Positions 8,506 through 16,433 of a stretch of DNA of 64,000 nt are shown here, in pieces. The stretch comes from Bradyrhizobium sp. SK17 (GTDB lineage: Bacteria > Pseudomonadota > Alphaproteobacteria > Rhizobiales > Xanthobacteraceae), in the NCBI RefSeq assembly GCF_002831585.1, contig NZ_CP025113.1, forward strand, positions 6,277,001-6,341,000. The letters run 5' to 3'. The position numbers and the translations under genes were made by a program. The stretch's first letter is position 1; every line of letters begins with the position of its first letter. The notes under the pieces were generated by a model. The model made no database searches. It saw only the letters and a program-made list of their open reading frames with translations, and was not told the DNA's origin.

Positions 8506-10089
8506 GTGACCAATCATCTGATACACCGTGTCAATGTTGGCGACCTTGTCACCCGTAGTGCGGCGCGGTTTCCGGGGCGAGAGATGATCTGCGATGGCGA
8601 GAGGCGTTGGTCCTATCGCGACTTTGACGCCTGGACCAACCGGGTCGCCCATGGTCTTTCCGCGCTGGGCCTCGAGAAGGGCGACGCTCTCGCCCTGATG
8701 TCGGGCAACCGCGCCGAATTCCTGGCCGTCTATTTCGCCTGCGCACGGCTTGGCCTGGTCTGCGTCCCCGTCAACCTGCTCTGGCGACAAGGCGAACTTA
8801 GCCATGTCCTGAAGGACTCGCGCGCTCGCGCCGCCGTCGTCGAGGCGGGCCTGCTGAAACAGTTCTACGCTGGTGTGGAAGATCCGCGACAGCTGCTTGG
8901 CGTCGTCGTGATCGACGGACAGGCTCTAGGCGCGACGACTCCCGATAGCATCGGCGACGTGCCGCTGCTCGATTTCAACGCGCTCGCGGCCGGTCAGTCG
9001 TCCGACGTGCCAGATGTCCCGATCGAGGATCGCGCGCCCCTCTCCTATCTCTACACCAGCGGTACGACCTCGGCGCCAAAGGGCGTGATCGGAACCCATC
9101 TCGCAATCTACCTGGAATCACTTGGAACCGCGATCGATACACGAATGACCGAGAACGATCGCTTGAGCGTGGTGCTGCCGCTGTTCCACACGGCCCAACT
9201 CAACGCGCTTTGCACACCGGCAATTGCGGCAGGCGCTTCGATGGTGATCCAGCGCGGTTTCGATGCCACTGCTCTTCACGAAGTCATCGAAAGCGAGCGC
9301 ATCAGCGTGCTCTTTGCGCTACCGATGATGATCCAGCAGCTCGTCGAACGTCAGCTCGCGCACCGGCGCGACGTCTCCAGCCTGCGCCTAACGGTCTACG
9401 CCATGGCGCCGATGCCGGAGGCGGAGCTCCACAAAGCAATCGAGACTTTCGGCTGCGACTTCAGCCTCATGTTCGGGCAAACGGAGATGAGCCCGGTCTC
9501 GACATTCTTCAAGCCGGAGCACCAGCTGAGCCATCCCGGTGCCGTCGGCACGCCCGCCGTTAACGTGCAGGTCGCTATTATGGCACCGAGCGGCGACCTG
9601 CTTCCGACCGGATCAACCGGCGAAATCGTCTATCGCAGCCCCCAGACCATGGCGGGCTATCTGCATAATCCAGAGGCAACCGCAGACGCCTTCCGCCACG
9701 GCTGGTTCCACTCGGGCGATGCCGGCCATTTCGACAATGATGGGATTCTCTGGTTCGAGGACCGCTTCAAGGATGTCATCAAAACAGGCGGCGAGAATGT
9801 CTCGTCGATCGAGGTCGAGTTAGCGATCCGGGCCGCACATCCAGACGTGCTCGAGGTCGCCGCGATCGGCTTGCCGCACGATCGCTGGGGCGAAGCGATC
9901 ACAGCCGTCGTCGTCACGCAGGACGGCCAATTGGTTGACGCGAACGTGCTCCTCTCGGCCATCCGCGAGCGGTTAAGCCCCTTCAAATGTCCGAAGGCCG
10001 TTATCCATGTTTCGGAGCTGCCCAAGACGGCCACTGGCAAGATCGAAAAAGCCAAGCTGAGGCGCACCTATGCAACTTACTATCAGTAG
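8506..10089 (+). CDS. AMP-forming acyl-CoA synthetase/ligase
   Basis: This 527-residue ANL-superfamily enzyme activates a carboxylic acid to acyl-AMP and then acyl-CoA. The P-loop-like motif is YTSGTTSAPKGV (Ser in place of the usual second Gly), followed by MFGQTEMSPVS, the hinge region FHSGDAGHFDNDGILWFEDRFKDVIKTGGENVS, written here as one continuous conserved block, and the C-terminal KTATGKIEKAKLRR with the adenylation lysine. The start is a GTG at 8506 with AAGGA upstream. It closes the dehydrogenase, reductase and ligase operon and probably performs the entry step of the pathway. Substrate class is not readable from the motifs. Confidence 0.92.
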   Translation: MTNHLIHRVNVGDLVTRSAARFPGREMICDGERRWSYRDFDAWTNRVAHGLSALGLEKGDALALMSGNRAEFLAVYFACARLGLVCVPVNLLWRQGELSHVLKDSRARAAVVEAGLLKQFYAGVEDPRQLLGVVVIDGQALGATTPDSIGDVPLLDFNALAAGQSSDVPDVPIEDRAPLSYLYTSGTTSAPKGVIGTHLAIYLESLGTAIDTRMTENDRLSVVLPLFHTAQLNALCTPAIAAGASMVIQRGFDATALHEVIESERISVLFALPMMIQQLVERQLAHRRDVSSLRLTVYAMAPMPEAELHKAIETFGCDFSLMFGQTEMSPVSTFFKPEHQLSHPGAVGTPAVNVQVAIMAPSGDLLPTGSTGEIVYRSPQTMAGYLHNPEATADAFRHGWFHSGDAGHFDNDGILWFEDRFKDVIKTGGENVSSIEVELAIRAAHPDVLEVAAIGLPHDRWGEAITAVVVTQDGQLVDANVLLSAIRERLSPFKCPKAVIHVSELPKTATGKIEKAKLRRTYATYYQ

Positions 10090-10710
10090 TTCGTCGCAGC
10101 GTCGCACTGGACGCGCGCGAAACGCGGCGCTTGCAGAGGTAGCGGACTCATAAGGTTGCTGAACGAACGCCACGCGCGCGCAAGGACTACTGGCGCGAGC
10201 TGCACGACGTTCCCCGGCGAAGCGGCCGCTCACGCTTGCTTTCGGTCGATTTTCCTTGATCTCCCGGTGCACGTGCTGCGCACACGACGTCTTCTAACCT
10301 ACTGAAAAACCTAAACTCTCGCTCCAATCCATCATCGGCGCAACGGAAAATTTCCATGTCATCTCAGCTGCTTACCCGCAACATCGATGCAATGCAACCC
10401 GATGCTTTTGATCGCCTGCCCACCTGCCCCAACTCAAATATCGAAAACAACCCCATGCAAAGCAGTACCCCGGCCGGGATCGTCGTCTCCGGCGCCGCAT
10501 TGGGCGGCGTCGCCTACGGCGGCTGGTCCGGCTGCTTCCACCACCTTCCTGCGCGCCGGGCCGATACGCCGGCCTCGATCCGATTCATTTGTGAAGCAGC
10601 TTCCCAAATGCTGAGAAGACGGCGGGTCTGATGCGCGCCGGTCCGTGCGGTTACACCGATGGCAGGCGTTCGCTGGGTGCGGCCGCTGAGACCTGGAAGG
10701 AGAACTCTTC
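10090..10710. other. Intergenic stretch without recognisable genes
   Basis: About 620 bp separate the acyl-CoA ligase from the truncated cyclase gene. Short open frames occur, but none has a good ribosome site or recognisable protein sequence. I find no clear promoter, hairpin or RNA gene. The segment may be debris from the rearrangement that damaged the next two genes. Confidence 0.5.
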
Positions 10711-11560
10711 GATGAAGCGCCTGACAATCATGGGATCGATCGCCGGCATCGCGCTGGCCGCATCAGCCGCGGCACAGGAAAAAAGTGCGGACTGGTATCC
10801 CTCAAAGTACGGAGCGTCCGACGAGATCGGTGCCGCAAACCTCCTGACGTCAGACGTGACGCTTGAAGCCATCAGGCTGGTCAAGACCGGAAAGACCTAC
10901 CCGTTGGGCGTTCCGATCGACAAGAACCTCCCGGCGTTTCGTCACCGCAGCTTTCATCTCTACAATGTTCAGCCCGGCGAAGCCGGCGGCACGACCAAGG
11001 GACCGAACAAATTCACATTCAACGACGAGTTGGTCAACGGATGGACGGGAGTCGGCACGCAGCTCAATGGTATCGGCCACATCGGCATCGACTACACCTA
11101 CTACAACGGCAACAAAGCCGCTGATTTCGTCACCGTCGAGGGCGTCACCAAACTGGGACTTGAGAAGGTGCCGCCCATGGTGACGCGAGGTGTCGTGCTC
11201 GACATGGTCGGATATTACGGTCAACCGATCGTTCCGGCCGGCACCGAGTTCACCGTCGCCGACATCAAGGCGGTGTTGCAGAAGGAAGGCATCACGCTGC
11301 GCAAGGGTGACGTGGTGCTCTTCAATACCGGATGGCTCGAGCTGATCGGCAAGGACAACAAGACGTTCCTCGAAGTCGAGCCCGGGATCGGCATGGAAGC
11401 GGCCAAATGGCTTGCCGAACAGCAAATCGTGGCCTTCGGCGGCGACACCTGGGCATCCGAGATCTATCCGGCCAAGGACGGTCAGGAGTTTCCGATCAAT
11501 CAGTTCATGCTGGCGAAGAACGGCATCTACAATCTTGAGCTGATCGATACGCGAGCCCTG
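10711..11560 (+). pseudogene. Cyclase-family (kynurenine formamidase-like) protein, 3' end deleted
   Basis: The ATG at 10711 follows AAGGAGAA and opens a secreted protein (MKRLTIMGSIAGIALAASAAAQ, then EKSADWYPSKYG). It follows the cyclase family (PF04199) through GVGTQLNGIGHIGIDYTYYN, MVTRGVVLDM, FNTGWLELIGKDN, AFGGDTWASEIYPA and IYNLELIDTRALV. Homology stops near 11560. The family normally ends with a short segment containing a final beta strand and a VRG-type motif, which is missing. From there the frame runs on to 12178 through the antisense strand of the neighbouring dehydrogenase, so a naive gene call would give a chimeric protein of about 490 residues. An Asn sits where relatives I recall have Asp in the metal-site loop. 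I infer it is non-functional. Confidence 0.8.
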
Positions 11561-12163
11561 GTCCTCGGGCGCGTTCGGATCGTCCGCAACGCTCCTCAGG
11601 AAATCGACGATACCTTCGGAACGGGTGGTTCCCGGCAGCACCGAGTTGACTGTCACCCGCGTCCCCCTGGTGTTGGCGGCAAGGCCGCGCGCAATCGCAA
11701 GCTGCGCCGTCTTGGTCATGCCGTAATGAACCATGTCGGGCGGCACGAGCAGACCACTTTCGCTGGCGACGAAAATGACACGCCCCCAGTCGCGGGCGAT
11801 CATGCCGGGGAAATAGCTGCGGGCGAGACGGGCGCCGGAGAGCACGTTGACCTCGAAGAAGCGCCGCCAGTCCTCGTCGGAGATCTCTTCGAAGGGCTTC
11901 GATTCATAGATGCCGAGATTGTTGATCAATATGTCAACGTCCGGCACCGCCGCGACCAGCGCCGCCGCCCCGTCTGCGGTCGCCGGATCGGCAAGCACAC
12001 CGCGCGCCCCGGTCTCGCCGATTGCAGCGTCGAGTTTTTGCTGGTTGCGGCCGCAGATCACGACCGTAGCTCCCTCCGCAACCAGCCGTTTGGCGATCGC
12101 AAGGCCGATCCCGGCGGTCGAGCCGGTCACGAGTGCGATCTTGCCATTCAGTTGCAGGTCCAT
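11561..12163 (-). pseudogene. Short-chain dehydrogenase, 3' end deleted
   Basis: Read on the minus strand from the ATG at 12163 (TTAGGAGA upstream), this is a classical SDR: GKIALVTGSTAGIGLAIAK, NNLGIYESKPF, IFVASESGLL and the catalytic pair in MVHYGMTKTAQLAIARG, so Tyr and Lys are intact. It reaches NSVLPGTTRSEGIVDFL and then SVADDPNAPE, where homology stops at about 200 residues. Relatives are about 265 residues and end in a segment with a VEGG-type motif that is absent here. The frame continues to 10850 only as antisense of the cyclase gene. Loss of the C-terminal third, which forms part of the substrate pocket and the dimer face, should inactivate it. Confidence 0.8.
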
Positions 12164-12228
12164 GCGTTTGTCTCCTAAATTTCACTCATGGGGAACGTTG
12201 TGTAGCTGATGTGCGCTTGACTTGAGTT

Positions 12229-13434
12229 TCAGGCTTCACATGACTGCAAGGCGACGCGCTTCTGACCGAGCAAGGCGAGCAGCAACCCGGCCGCGGCAAG
12301 GACGCCGCCAGCCACGGGGACCGCCGCGTAACCAAGACCGAGGCTGATGACGGCGCCGCCTACCGCCGCACCCAGCGCATTGCCAAGATTGAACGCGCCG
12401 ACATTGATCGACGACGCCAGCCCGGGCGCTTCCGCCGCGGCCTGCATCACCCGCATCTGGATCGGCGGGACGATGGCGAAGGTCGCTGCCCCCCAGACCA
12501 GCAAGCCGATAGCGGCACCGACATGGCTTGTCAGCACCAGCGGCAGTGCCACCATGATGACGGCGAGCGCGGCCAGGAAGATCTTCGTTGCGCCATCGAG
12601 GGACCAGTCGGCAAGCCGACCGCCGAGACCGTTACCAATCGTGAAGCCGACACCAATCAGCACCAGACCAAGGGTCACGAACGTGCCGGAGGCGCCTGTC
12701 AGCTCCGCAAGCACCGGAGCGACGTAGGTGTAGAGCGTGAACATGGCGCCCGCCCCCATCACCGTCGTGGCCAGAGCCAGCAGGACGGTGGGATGCATCA
12801 GGACGCGGAGTTCGCGACGCACGTCGGGAAGCTTGCCTGCTTCGCCTCTCGGCAAAGCCAGCCACAGCGACGCGATCGCGATGACGCCGAGAACCGCGGT
12901 TCCGGCAAACGCCATGCGCCAGCCGATCTGCTGACCGATCCATGTGGCGGCGGGAACGCCGCCGATATTGGCGATGGTAAGCCCCATGAACATGGTCGCG
13001 ACAGCGCTCGCCTGCTTCTCCCTGGGCACCACGCTGGCCGCGACGATGGAGCCGAGGCCGAAGAATGCGCCGTGATTGAGGCTGGTGACGAGACGCGCCA
13101 ACAGCAGCGTCGTGTAGCCAGGCGCCACCGCCGAGAGCAGGTTGCCGACGGTGAAGATCGCCATCAGCATCATCAGCGCGCTGCGCTTTCCGAACCGGCT
13201 GAAGGCGAGCGTCATGACGGGCGCACCGACCATGACGCCGATGGCGTAGGCGCTGATGAGGAGGCCCGCGGACGGGATGGAGACGTGCACCCCCTCCGCG
13301 ATCACCGGAAGCAGCCCCATCGGCGTGAATTCGGTGGTGCCGATGCCGAAGGCGCCGATGGCAAGGGCAAGCAGCGGCCAGTTGAACCGCTTCGCGTCGG
13401 CCACTGGGGAAGTTTGCGAGATAGACCCGTTCAT
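12229..13434 (-). CDS. MFS transporter, DHA1 (AraJ/YdhP-like) family
   Basis: This 401-residue major facilitator protein has about twelve hydrophobic segments. Signature stretches include FGIGTTEFTPMGLLPVIAEG at the first segment, FGKRSALMMLM after the second and RLVTSLNHGAFFG in the fourth. This is the DHA1 pattern of arabinose/drug exporters such as AraJ and YdhP. The ATG at 13434 is preceded by TTGAGGAGGAT, a very good ribosome site. The aldo/keto reductase gene ends 13 bp upstream, so both belong to the operon that faces the LysR regulator at 15375. Export of a small toxic metabolite is likely; the substrate is unknown. Confidence 0.9.
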   Translation of the reverse strand: MNGSISQTSPVADAKRFNWPLLALAIGAFGIGTTEFTPMGLLPVIAEGVHVSIPSAGLLISAYAIGVMVGAPVMTLAFSRFGKRSALMMLMAIFTVGNLLSAVAPGYTTLLLARLVTSLNHGAFFGLGSIVAASVVPREKQASAVATMFMGLTIANIGGVPAATWIGQQIGWRMAFAGTAVLGVIAIASLWLALPRGEAGKLPDVRRELRVLMHPTVLLALATTVMGAGAMFTLYTYVAPVLAELTGASGTFVTLGLVLIGVGFTIGNGLGGRLADWSLDGATKIFLAALAVIMVALPLVLTSHVGAAIGLLVWGAATFAIVPPIQMRVMQAAAEAPGLASSINVGAFNLGNALGAAVGGAVISLGLGYAAVPVAGGVLAAAGLLLALLGQKRVALQSCEA

Positions 13435-13447
13435 TGCACGATCCTCC

Positions 13448-14269
13448 TCAATCCCAGGCCGGCGCAAGGCCGGGCGGGCTCACCAGGCGTCCGTCAGGGC
13501 GAGCGAGCTTGGCGATCGCGGCCATGTCATGGTCGCTCAGCGCAAAATCGAAGATCGCGAAGTTCTCGGCGACGCGCTCCGGCCTGGCGGTCTTCGACAG
13601 CGCGATGTAGCCCTGCTGGATCAGCCAGCGCAGCGCCACCTGTGCGGCACTCTTGCCGTACTGTGCGCCGATCTTCTGAAGAACCGGATCGCGCGGGACC
13701 GCGCCATCGGCCATCCCGAAATAGGCTGCGATGGCGACGCCTGCCGCCCTCGCGGCAGCCGCTACGGCGGCCTGGTCGAGATACGGGTGGACCTCGATTT
13801 GATTGGTGACGATCGGCGCCCTGCTGAGCGCGATCGCTTGCTTCATCTGCGCAATGTTCTGATTGCTGACGCCGATGAAACGCGTCCTGCCCGCAGCCTG
13901 AACTGCATTCAGCATCGCCACCTGGTCGGCGATCGATACCTTGTCCGCTGGCCAGTGCAGCAGAAGCAGATCGACCTGGTCGACCTTCAGGCGGTCGAGG
14001 CTCTCGTCGACCGACGCGGCGAACCTGCCTTCGCTGTAGTTGTCGACCCAAACCTTGGTGGTGAGGAAGAGCTCCTCGCGGCGTACGCCGGCCGCGGCGA
14101 GCGCGCGACCGAGCGCCGCTTCATTCTGGTAGATCTGCGCGGTGTCGAAATGACGGAAGCCCGCCTCCAGCGCCGCCGGTACCACGGCCTCGATCTCTGC
14201 ATCCGACATGCGGAACAGGCCGAAGCCGAGTGCCGGGATCGACGCCTCATGCGCCCTTACGATGTCCAT
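13448..14269 (-). CDS. Aldo/keto reductase
   Basis: This 273-residue TIM-barrel NADPH-dependent carbonyl reductase has the catalytic tetrad segments in order: GFRHFDTAQIYQNE (Asp and Tyr), LTTKVW (Lys) and DLLLLHWP (His). GVSNQNIAQ and the cofactor-phosphate region around LSKTARPERVAENFAI follow. The pattern is that of the 2,5-diketo-gluconate reductase-like (AKR5) group. It lies between the flavin oxidoreductase and the exporter, 13-18 bp from each, which suggests an operon for detoxifying a reactive carbonyl or electrophile. Confidence 0.92.
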   Translation of the reverse strand: MDIVRAHEASIPALGFGLFRMSDAEIEAVVPAALEAGFRHFDTAQIYQNEAALGRALAAAGVRREELFLTTKVWVDNYSEGRFAASVDESLDRLKVDQVDLLLLHWPADKVSIADQVAMLNAVQAAGRTRFIGVSNQNIAQMKQAIALSRAPIVTNQIEVHPYLDQAAVAAAARAAGVAIAAYFGMADGAVPRDPVLQKIGAQYGKSAAQVALRWLIQQGYIALSKTARPERVAENFAIFDFALSDHDMAAIAKLARPDGRLVSPPGLAPAWD

Positions 14270-14287
14270 GGTTTCAATCCTTGATGT

Positions 14288-15283
14288 TCAGGCGGCGTGC
14301 GCCTCGGAGGTGGTCTCGGGGTTGGTCGCGAGCGCCGGCAAGACGTCCGACGCCAGTTCTTCGATGATCTCGCCCGGCGGGCGCCCCGACCGCCGCAGGT
14401 TGATCGCGAGGTGATCGACGCCGACGCCAGCGAGGGCATTGAGATGCGCGATCAGGCCGTTTCGCCCGACCCGTGCGCCGAACCGGATCGGCTCGGCCGG
14501 CGCATCGGCATCATCCAGCAGGTCGAGATGGAAGGCGCTGATGAAGGCGCCACGGCCGGAGGTCGCTTCACACCAGTGTTGGACTTGGGTCGCGATCCGC
14601 TCGACAGCGCCGGGATAGACGAAGCGCCCGTCCATATTGGCGGCAAGCCAGCGGTCATCCTGGCCTGCCTGCCCGGCCACCACGATCGGAATGGCCGGCT
14701 GCGCCGGGCGCGGCAGCAGGTCGAGGCTCGGCACGCGCTTGTCGTTCACCGGCAGGCCGCCCGGCTGCCACGCCGCTCGCAGATAGGTCACCGCGTCACG
14801 AAAGGCTTCGCCGCGCGTCTCATAGTCGAGACCGAGCAACGGATATTCCACCGGCCGGTCTCCCGAGGCGACGCCGAGGATCAGTCGGCCGTCCGAGAGC
14901 ACGTCCACCGAGGCAGCCGCCTTCGCCGTCATCAGCGGATGGCGGATCGGCAGCACCACCGCGGCGGTACCGAGCGCGACGTTCCTCGTCACTCCGGCAA
15001 GATAGCCAAGATGGGAGAAGACATCGTAGACCGAACCGGCGTCGCCCATGTTGACTGCGTCGAACACCGGCACGTCGCGGATCCAAATCGCTGCAAATCC
15101 GCGTTCGTCGGCGGCACGGATGAGATCGGCCTGCGCCGTCAGGTCGGGAACGCCGCGCGGACGGCCCGCGACCACGCGCCGGGCCTCGCCCGCAGGCGAC
15201 CAGTCATTGTCCAGCGGCAATTCAAGGCCGAGCGTCAGGCGATTGGGCTTCCGGATCAGATCAAGTGCTGAATTCTTCGACAT
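14288..15283 (-). CDS. LLM-class flavin-dependent oxidoreductase
   Basis: This 331-residue luciferase-like monooxygenase-fold protein starts at the ATG at 15283 (MSKNSALDLIRKPNRLTLG). Characteristic barrel blocks are GFAAIWIRDVPVFD, VALGTAAVVLPIRHPLMTAKAAAS, DVLSDGRLILGVASGDRP and the C-terminal GVDHLAINLRRSGRPPGEII. It should bind FMN or coenzyme F420; FMN is more likely in this group. It is the first gene of the minus-strand operon and faces the LysR gene across 91 bp with a perfect palindrome. Confidence 0.9.
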   Translation of the reverse strand: MSKNSALDLIRKPNRLTLGLELPLDNDWSPAGEARRVVAGRPRGVPDLTAQADLIRAADERGFAAIWIRDVPVFDAVNMGDAGSVYDVFSHLGYLAGVTRNVALGTAAVVLPIRHPLMTAKAAASVDVLSDGRLILGVASGDRPVEYPLLGLDYETRGEAFRDAVTYLRAAWQPGGLPVNDKRVPSLDLLPRPAQPAIPIVVAGQAGQDDRWLAANMDGRFVYPGAVERIATQVQHWCEATSGRGAFISAFHLDLLDDADAPAEPIRFGARVGRNGLIAHLNALAGVGVDHLAINLRRSGRPPGEIIEELASDVLPALATNPETTSEAHAA

Positions 15284-15338
15284 GGCAGCGAAATAGGTCA
15301 CGCCTGGGGGCTTGATAATCCGTCGCGGTTCCACAGTA

Positions 15339-15359
15339 TCTGTGAAGCGAAATCACAGA
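15339..15359. promoter_or_regulatory. Putative LysR-type operator (TCTGTGA-N7-TCACAGA)
   Basis: A perfect inverted repeat with 7-bp arms and a 7-bp centre lies 16 bp before the LysR start codon. It is in the gap between the divergent flavin oxidoreductase and LysR genes. It contains the T-N11-A geometry expected of LysR-family sites and would suit autoregulation plus control of the divergent operon. Confidence 0.6.
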
Positions 15360-15374
15360 CGGGACAGGTGGTGC

Positions 15375-16301
15375 GTGGATAACCGTGTTGGCGAGATGCA
15401 GGTGTTCCTGCGCGTGGTCGAGTCGGGCAATTTCTCGGACGCTGCACGGCTCCTGCGCATGAACCCCTCCACCGTGAGCAAGCTCATCGCGCGCATCGAG
15501 GAGCGGCTCGGGGTACGCTTGCTGAAGCGCTCCACCCGGCGCCTGTCGCTCACAGCCGAAGGACAAATCTACCATGAGCGTAGCCAGGGACTGCTCGGCG
15601 AACTGGATGAGGTGGAGCGCGAGCTATCCCAGGGGGCCGCGAGCACAGGTGGCACCGTCAGAGTGAATGCCTCCGTCGCTTTCGGCGTTCTCGCGGTGGA
15701 GCCACAATTGCCCGCGTTCTGGCAGGCCTATCCCAACATCGTCGTCGACCTCTCGCTCTCCGACGAGATCGTCGATCTCTATCTCGATCGCACCGACGTC
15801 GCGTTTCGCGTTGGACGGCTTGCCGACTCCGGCTTGATGGCCCGCCGGGTCGGTGCCGCGCGTCGAAAGATCGTAGCATCCCCGGCCTATCTGAAGCGCA
15901 ACGGGACACCGCGGACCGCCGACGATCTCGCGCAGCACAATTGTCTCGGGTTCAATTTCCGTCGCGCCGCTCCAGTCTGGCCGCTCAAGGAGAGTGGCCG
16001 GATCGTCGATCGTGCCGTCAATGGCTCCTTGCTCGCCAACAATGGCGAGACGGTCAGGCGGATGGCGGTCGCGGGCGTCGGGCTCGCGCGCCTCGGCGAC
16101 TATCATGCGCGTGCCGATCTTGCTGCGGGACGGCTCGTGGAAGTGCTCTCGGACGTCATCAGTGATGAGGAAGAGATTCACGCCGTGTATGTTGGCGGTG
16201 CCCGCCTTCCGCAGCGCGTGCGCGTGTTCCTCGATTTCATCGTCCCGCGTCTACAGTCCTTCCTGAACGAGGAAATCCGGACCCGACGTTCCCGCACATA
16301 A
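15375..16301 (+). CDS. LysR family transcriptional regulator
   Basis: This 308-residue regulator starts best at the GTG at 15375, giving MDNRVGEMQVFLRVVESGNF. Longer frames upstream lack family residues and would cover the operator. The winged helix is FSDAARLLRMNPSTVSKLIARIEERLGVRLLKRSTR in family register, and the effector domain runs from about residue 90 (GTVRVNASVAFG). It is divergent from the oxidoreductase, reductase and exporter operon. It probably controls that operon and itself through the palindrome at 15339. Confidence 0.9.
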   Translation: MDNRVGEMQVFLRVVESGNFSDAARLLRMNPSTVSKLIARIEERLGVRLLKRSTRRLSLTAEGQIYHERSQGLLGELDEVERELSQGAASTGGTVRVNASVAFGVLAVEPQLPAFWQAYPNIVVDLSLSDEIVDLYLDRTDVAFRVGRLADSGLMARRVGAARRKIVASPAYLKRNGTPRTADDLAQHNCLGFNFRRAAPVWPLKESGRIVDRAVNGSLLANNGETVRRMAVAGVGLARLGDYHARADLAAGRLVEVLSDVISDEEEIHAVYVGGARLPQRVRVFLDFIVPRLQSFLNEEIRTRRSRT

Positions 16302-16433
16302 ACCACGGTGAAAGGTGCTGCGACCGCTTGACGAATTGGCGCCGATCCCGGAGATCGCGCTTGATCCGCCGCGCTGATCACCTCCCAGCCGATTAAGTCT
16401 GACGGTGCGATCGGCCCGCGGGCGGCAAGACCA

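Noticed and set aside
10356..10631. A 91-codon plus-strand frame upstream of the cyclase gene
   Set aside because: No ribosome site, no recognisable family and no conserved-looking structure.
10850..12178. Long open frames on both strands across 10850-12178 that look like a 437-residue SDR and a roughly 490-residue cyclase
   Set aside because: Beyond about 11560 each frame is only the antisense of the other gene, so the extra length is not real coding sequence.
12523..13809. Long plus-strand frame antisense to the MFS and aldo/keto reductase genes
   Set aside because: Its sequence is low-complexity Arg/Gln/His-rich and is explained as the mirror of GC-rich real genes on the other strand.
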